Position numbers and translations under genes: made by a program. A stretch of DNA of 64,000 nucleotides from Mesorhizobium australicum WSM2073 (GTDB lineage Bacteria; Pseudomonadota; Alphaproteobacteria; Rhizobiales; Rhizobiaceae), in NCBI RefSeq assembly GCF_000230995.2, contig NC_019973.1, positions 5,966,001-6,030,000 of the forward strand, given 5' to 3'. Below, in pieces: positions 59,302 to 64,000 of this stretch (its first letter is position 1; every line of letters begins with the position of its first letter). Under the pieces are notes generated by a model. It was not told the DNA's origin and made no database searches. It worked only from the letters and a program-made list of their open reading frames with translations.

Positions 59302-60187
59302 CCGAGCCGCAGCCAAGGTTCCTGCATCGCCGGCGTGGAGCGCGGCTGCGACAATCATCGGGTCGCACATCCATGGAGCTGTTGCTCCTTGGCTGGCGTC
59401 GATCACCACATAAGGTCAAGGTGGGCACATAGGCTACCGTGCCGTCTCCTTCCTGAGCCGCCGGGGTGACATGCGACCGATCATTCCAACGTCGTAGTTG
59501 GCGTCATCGCAAAGTATCCGGCGGCCTGAATGGTCTAGATCACAGCCTCCTCGAGGAACGGTTCGTTGCACGAAATTCGCTCGTAGGAAAATGGCGACAG
59601 GTCCAGTGTCTGAAAACCGCCGCGGATGCATCAATAACGTTCAATGGAAGAAACTGACCGGTTAGGTTCGTTGCCTGCCATACCTCAGGGGTGAGCATCC
59701 GACGCCTCCCGATGCGCCGAAGGCCGACGGAAGCCACTTTAGCAACGTTGGACGGATGAACGAGGTTCGATATCCCGAAGCTTGCGCTTCCTCTTGGTTT
59801 CCGCACTCCTGACAAGATGCGACTTTCGCGTATTGCTTTGCGCTGGCAACAGTTCGGTTGGGCCAAAAGCCCGCCGCTGCGGTTGACTGGAAGCCGCCAT
59901 TGACTGCCCCTGCGCCGCGACCGTCCTCGAGACGCGTGAGAACACTAGGCGCGCGATAGACACGCTACAGCCTTCATCGCCGCTGAGTTGGAGAGAGCAA
60001 AACTGCGCAGAGAACGGCTCCAAACCCGACAGTGACGCGCAAATCCTTTGCTGAAGAGCTTGAAAGTGACTCGCAACCGAGGATGCGCTCATCAGCATTG
60101 CTGCGGAGATGAAAGTGGGCGGTCGGAGGTCATTCAAATCGTGTTGCGCAAGTGGGAGCTCAAGCGGCTGTAGAAGCGAACACCCGG
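59302..60187. other. 0.9-kb region between nodU and the protease cluster
   Basis: No convincing gene. Short frames on both strands have no ribosome site or motif. Confidence 0.4.
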
Positions 60188-61342
60188 CTAAGGACACTGC
60201 ACGATAACAGGCGTTTCGTGCTCCGCGATGCCAAACAGTTTCAATTCGACAATCCCCAGTTCGAATGCGACCGGGATGCCCTTTCCGGCACCAAGTGCTC
60301 GGTAGAAACCCGTGGCGAACGCGATCGCCGCTTCGTCACTGATCGTCGTGTGCATGCCGATGACGAAGGGGACATGCGGGGCAATCGCAAGAGCCTGGTT
60401 TTCAGAAAAGCAAGCGTTGAGCAGGACACACTGGACTTTCTCGCCCGCCGCCGCGAACAGCGCGGCCAACGCGTCGGGGTCGATTTCGTGGCTCGTCCCA
60501 TCGGATGCTTCCACACAGATTGCACCATCAGCAGTACCGTGGCCGGAGAAGTGCACATAGGCCGGTTCGAGCTCAAGCAGTGCCCGCACCATGTCCTTGG
60601 CACGGACTGCTCCGCGTGTTTGGAGGTCAAACCGCTCGCGGTATCCTGCCATTGCCAGCTCTTCTCGAATGTCCCGCAATTCCCTGTCGAGCCGCAACCG
60701 TGTTCTGTCCGAGGGATTGGCCGCTAGAAAGAGTATCCGGAGCTTCGTAGCCGTCTCGACAGCTAGTCCGCTCAGAGAGGTCACATAGTCCATTGTACTG
60801 TCGGCCCAGAGCGCGATACCATCGAAGAAATCGGCTTCTGCGCGTTCGTAGCGACGCTGCGCTTCCTCCGTCCCGAAATGTTCACGTGAGACAGGCGGGT
60901 TGCGCGAATCTCTGATCGCCTGCGCGAACTCACGGCACCCCTTCCACTGCTGGCTGGGATCCCCTCCGGTTACCCGTCTGGCCTTCTCCCGCACAAGGCT
61001 TTCAATCAGCTCGACCTCCGCGTCCCTGGGCCATTCTTCGGGCGTGATACCAGTGTCTTCCTTACGGTAGTGTCCAGCGGTACGCTTCGCCCTGGCCTTG
61101 AGCGAGCCAATAAGGCTTTTTAGCCCACTTCCGTTCGCGTCGATTTCCATCTTAGCCACGCTAATCCCCAATGCAGCGCCGTGCCGAGCAATGTACCCGT
61201 CGTGAGGCGCGAGCTTCACCTTAAAGCGAGCTGTGTTCGCCTGAACCGATTCGAGCCGAGGTCTCTTGCGATCCGCTGCCGCCACCACCTGCCGATGGGA
61301 TCGCTGGGATCTTCTCGGCGGAGGTGCGCTTCCTAGCCCCAA
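60188..61342 (-). CDS. CHAT-domain (caspase-like) protease, copy 1
   Basis: 384 residues from the first start. The C-terminal ~190 residues are a CHAT domain: LRILFLAANPSDRTRLRLDR opens it, His268 lies in VHFSGHGT and Cys308 in LLNACFSEN, the catalytic dyad. The N-terminal ~190 residues are a basic, helix-rich region without a recognised family (FKVKLAPHDGY, GLKSLIGSLKARAKR). The first ~30 residues are Arg-rich and may not be translated. It is divergent from the second CHAT gene. Confidence 0.85.
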   Translation of the reverse strand: MGLGSAPPPRRSQRSHRQVVAAADRKRPRLESVQANTARFKVKLAPHDGYIARHGAALGISVAKMEIDANGSGLKSLIGSLKARAKRTAGHYRKEDTGITPEEWPRDAEVELIESLVREKARRVTGGDPSQQWKGCREFAQAIRDSRNPPVSREHFGTEEAQRRYERAEADFFDGIALWADSTMDYVTSLSGLAVETATKLRILFLAANPSDRTRLRLDRELRDIREELAMAGYRERFDLQTRGAVRAKDMVRALLELEPAYVHFSGHGTADGAICVEASDGTSHEIDPDALAALFAAAGEKVQCVLLNACFSENQALAIAPHVPFVIGMHTTISDEAAIAFATGFYRALGAGKGIPVAFELGIVELKLFGIAEHETPVIVQCP

Positions 61343-61468
61343 TGCCGCTGCCCGCTCGACCGCTGTTCGGTCGCCACGACTCGACCATACGTCGCCTCGT
61401 GGGTCGACAATTGGTAGGCAAGTTCATACGGTTTAGCTTCGAGTTCAAGAGCAGTGATGGAGAATTGC

Positions 61469-61642
61469 ATGAATCAGCCAACTCTGCCGCCCTCTGAGCA
61501 GGAATTACTTGAACTTTGTCCTCAGAAACGCGAGCCAGGGAAGCGAGGAGGCCTAGGTCCGATGTTTCAGGCGCCACTGTTTGATTGCCCCCGGACAGCC
61601 CTTGCTCTTGGCTCGACCGCACCCATTCTGATTTCGGAGTAG
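61469..61642 (+). CDS. Possible 57-residue leader protein of the protease operon
   Basis: ATG at 61469 follows GGAG by six bases. The product, MNQPTLPPSEQELLELCPQK onward to ILISE, has no known family. It ends three bases before the next CDS, and the ribosome site of that gene lies within its last codons, so the two are coupled if it is translated. Confidence 0.45.
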   Translation: MNQPTLPPSEQELLELCPQKREPGKRGGLGPMFQAPLFDCPRTALALGSTAPILISE

Positions 61643-61645
61643 ACA

Positions 61646-62743
61646 ATGTCGCGCATCGATAGCCTGCGCAGCGAACTCGCTCGGCTTAAGCAATCGGAAG
61701 GGCGGCTTCGGAAGGAACTCGCCGGGCACGAGGCAACAGTTGCTGTGGCGCGGAAAGATGCCGGTTCGAAGCGTCAGTCGGCGGCGCGGTCCCGCAATGC
61801 GTCGTCGATCAATTCCTATCTCCGCTCGGCTGTGTCACTCGACCACAAGGCCACCGAAAGCGGTAAGAAGGCTGCCGCGGTCGCCGAGAAAATCGGTCGC
61901 AACGCCAAGGACCAAGCGAGCAAGCAGGCAGCGATCGCTAGCGCGGAAGAAGACCTGCGCAAGGAACGCGAGCGCGCCGACAAGAAGCGCCGACGTGAGG
62001 AACTCACTCACGCGCGTCAGGTTCACGGGCTCCTGCAGTCGGCCCCGCATCTCGCGCGTATCCCCGAGCCCAAACCCGAACGGCTCCGAGTCCTCTACGT
62101 CACAGCCAATCCCGAAGCGACCGAACGCATCTACCAGCGCGACGACGGGTCAGTCGTCGAGGAGGGCCGGTGGCTCCAGACCGACCGTGAGGTGCGGGAC
62201 GTTCGCAAGGCACTCAAGAGTGCGCTGCATCGCGATCTCATCGATCTCGAGCATCTTCCGGCAGCGACGTTCGCCGATCTGATCGATGGGACAAACGAAC
62301 GACGTCCGCATGTTATCCATTTTTCGGGTCATGCCGCCGAGGGCGCCTTGCTATTTGACGACGGGCTTGTCCACAGTACTCAAGCACGACCGATACCGCT
62401 GCAGTGGATTGCCGATCTGCTGGCGGCAACGACAACGCCACCGATTCTCGTTGTCCTCAATGCGTGCGACAGTCTCGTCGGCGCCGAAGCGCTGCTCGAA
62501 ACGGTCGCTGTTATTATCGGAATGCGTGGTGAAGTCGGGGATATTGGCGCCAGGGTATTCGCAGTGCGTTTTTATGCAGCGATCGCTGAGGGGCAGCCGG
62601 CGGGGATGGCTTTGCAGCAGGCCAGACTTGGCCTCAAGGACGCTTTGCTGCTGGACGACGCCTCCTTGCTCGAGTCGTTGTCACGATCGGGGACAGACCT
62701 TGATCAGGTTGTGTTGGTGAAGGGGCAAACGCCCGCCGCCTGA
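61646..62743 (+). CDS. Coiled-coil CHAT-domain protease, copy 2
   Basis: 365 residues. Residues 1-130 are a long charged coiled coil (SRIDSLRSELARLKQSEGRL, ASAEEDLRKERERADKKRR). Residues ~145-365 are a CHAT domain: LRVLYVTANPEATERIY, the dyad His229 in IHFSGHA and Cys274 in VLNACDS, and PAGMALQQARLGL near the end. GGAG lies six bases before the ATG. The coiled coil suggests assembly or sensing. It shares the fold but not the N-terminus with copy 1. Confidence 0.87.
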   Translation: MSRIDSLRSELARLKQSEGRLRKELAGHEATVAVARKDAGSKRQSAARSRNASSINSYLRSAVSLDHKATESGKKAAAVAEKIGRNAKDQASKQAAIASAEEDLRKERERADKKRRREELTHARQVHGLLQSAPHLARIPEPKPERLRVLYVTANPEATERIYQRDDGSVVEEGRWLQTDREVRDVRKALKSALHRDLIDLEHLPAATFADLIDGTNERRPHVIHFSGHAAEGALLFDDGLVHSTQARPIPLQWIADLLAATTTPPILVVLNACDSLVGAEALLETVAVIIGMRGEVGDIGARVFAVRFYAAIAEGQPAGMALQQARLGLKDALLLDDASLLESLSRSGTDLDQVVLVKGQTPAA

Positions 62744-62794
62744 GACTGATAGTTCGTGCCGGCGCGTCCGGACCAAAATGGAACTGGGGGACTG

Positions 62795-64000
62795 ATGAGT
62801 AGCGACGACAACGCTGAACGCGACAAGGGTCTCGTCTTTGTGGATACCGCTTTCGACCGACGGCCCGCGACCCATGTGATGATCATTGGCGTCGGCGCGT
62901 TTCAGAGCAAGAAGCTGAAGCCGGTTACTTCACCGCCGATCTCGGCACGCGCTATCGCCGACTGGTTTCTCGATCAGAAGGCCGGATTCACCAACCCGGA
63001 GCGGCCGCTCGGGAGCCTTGCACTGGCCCTCTCTGAAACGCCCCCTGGGCAGGCTGGCGCCCAATATGCAAGCGTAACCGTGCCACGAGCGACGTTTGCC
63101 GAGGTGAAGGCTGCAGTGAAGGACTGGGTCAAGCGGGCCAATACGCACAAGGACAACGTGATGGTGCTGTTCCTTTCAAGCCACGGCGAGAGCTTCGGTC
63201 GGAGGACAGCCTTCTTACTTGAAGACTACGACACAGACCCGCTTGAGCAGACCGCCGGAATGACCGAGATCGAGCAGTTCATTACAGCGCTCGAGAACGC
63301 TGTGCCGACGTCGCAGCTGTTATTGTTCGATTGCTGCCGTTTGAAGACCTCGTTGGGGCTGCCTGCCGAAGAGGAGTTCGGCACCAAGCTGATCTCGCTT
63401 TCACGAGCGCGGGACGACCACGGTGGAACGCGCCACCAATGGGCGCTCTGCTCAACTAGCCTCTATGAGGAGGCCGACGGTCGGCGCGATAAGACAACTG
63501 TCTTCACCGACAGTTTGCTCCGAGCGCTCAACGGTGCCGCGGCCGACGTGTCGGGGGCTCGCTGGCCGGTTCGACCCGGCATTCTCGTTGACCGGCTCAC
63601 TCAGTTTCTAAGGCTCTTTGCTCGACCAGACGGGTCGTTGCAGACGCCGGCGGGCCGAGCCGCTGGAAGCTTTGCGATCACCTATCCTGGCGGCCTTGAT
63701 CGGGTGAAAACCTATGTCAGTCTTTCCGATCGAGCCCGATGGCCACGCTGTCGCACCGTCATCTCAGACCATCGGGAGGTCGTATCTACGAAAACTGCGG
63801 GCGAGGCCGCGCCCTTCTTCGCGGAGTTTGACCTCGAAGAACTGAAGACAGTGACGATTTCAATTGATCGGGACGGCAAGGCTCTTGGGTCAGAGATACT
63901 TACCCCTCGCGCTCCCGTGGCATTCGTCGAAATCGGAGCGGTACCGACCGTCGAAACCGCCTCGCCAGTCCCGCGTCGCGGCCCCAGCGCCGAATTGGTT
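62795..64000 (+). CDS. Caspase-like (peptidase C14) protein, partial at window end
   Basis: At least 402 residues, open to the end of the window without a stop. The N-terminal half is a caspase-like domain: THVMIIGVGAF opens it, His130 in LFLSSHGES and Cys180 or Cys181 in LLLFDCCRLK form the dyad, and WALCSTSLYEEADGRRDKTT is the later strand. From ~300 a beta-rich region follows. TGGGGGA precedes the ATG. It is 51 bp after the CHAT gene, in the same direction, so the two likely form an operon. Confidence 0.85.
   Translation, partial: MSSDDNAERDKGLVFVDTAFDRRPATHVMIIGVGAFQSKKLKPVTSPPISARAIADWFLDQKAGFTNPERPLGSLALALSETPPGQAGAQYASVTVPRATFAEVKAAVKDWVKRANTHKDNVMVLFLSSHGESFGRRTAFLLEDYDTDPLEQTAGMTEIEQFITALENAVPTSQLLLFDCCRLKTSLGLPAEEEFGTKLISLSRARDDHGGTRHQWALCSTSLYEEADGRRDKTTVFTDSLLRALNGAAADVSGARWPVRPGILVDRLTQFLRLFARPDGSLQTPAGRAAGSFAITYPGGLDRVKTYVSLSDRARWPRCRTVISDHREVVSTKTAGEAAPFFAEFDLEELKTVTISIDRDGKALGSEILTPRAPVAFVEIGAVPTVETASPVPRRGPSAELV

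Overview
The window looks like part of a symbiosis island of a legume-nodulating alphaproteobacterium, most likely Mesorhizobium. It is GC-rich, carries nif/fix genes with NifA/sigma-54 promoters and nod genes behind nod boxes, and has many decayed insertion sequences between intact gene blocks. The genus is inferred from gene content and order (a nodAFEG module, nodABCIJ, nodH, nolO, dctA and nif genes on one stretch). No tRNA, rRNA, CRISPR array or replication origin was found.

Layout. (1) 1-12.1 kb is a nitrogen-fixation block on the + strand: nifW, fixABCX, nifB-fdxN-nifZ-nifT, a SIR2-like gene and a two-gene asymmetric ABC exporter. Both fixA and nifB have a NifA site about 80 bp ahead of a -24/-12 promoter. 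Between fixX and nifB lies a relic of the last ~20 codons of a nifA gene. (2) 12.1-14.9 kb is mostly featureless, with a small Ntn-hydrolase (HslV-like) pair. (3) 14.9-19.3 kb has the only full nifA (minus strand) and dctA with a sigma-54 promoter and two DctD-type operators. (4) 19.5-38.8 kb is the nodulation block: a LacI regulator, a sugar isomerase-like gene, nodD-nodA-nodF-nodE-nodG, a nodD scrap, a second nodD with nodA-nodB-nodC-nodI-nodJ-nodH-nolO, a syrB-like gene and a second isomerase paralogue. (5) 39-45 kb holds chromosomal-type metabolic genes: a LysE relic, paiB, a B3/B4 protein and a MocR regulator on the minus strand, beside frameshifted Met gamma-lyase and DapA-family pseudogenes. 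(6) 46.4-50.2 kb is a compact, intact 3.7-kb module between ~30-bp inverted repeats, with an IS1-like transposase, a HigB/HigA-ImmA toxin-antitoxin operon and small genes. (7) 50.2-57.2 kb is decayed DNA: IS21 istB, IS110, IS5 and orfA relics, a GntR regulator, a CpxP-like protein, a broken response regulator and a porin-like gene broken by a 17-bp tandem duplication. (8) 57.5-59.3 kb is nodU behind its own nod box. (9) 60.2-64 kb is a divergent cluster of two CHAT proteases and one caspase-like protease that runs off the window; it is the best candidate here for an undescribed conflict or cell-death system.

How the genes work together. NodABC build and acylate the chitin oligomer, NodFE (with NodG) supply a special acyl chain, NodH sulfates it, NolO and NodU carbamoylate it, and NodIJ export it. 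NodD controls the nod boxes. Inside the nodule NifA switches on fixABCX (electron supply) and nifB (FeMo-cofactor core), while DctA imports the plant's dicarboxylates. The nod block contains a nodD-nodA duplication in direct orientation, and the nif block shows loss of nifA from between fixX and nifB, so the island has been rearranged repeatedly.
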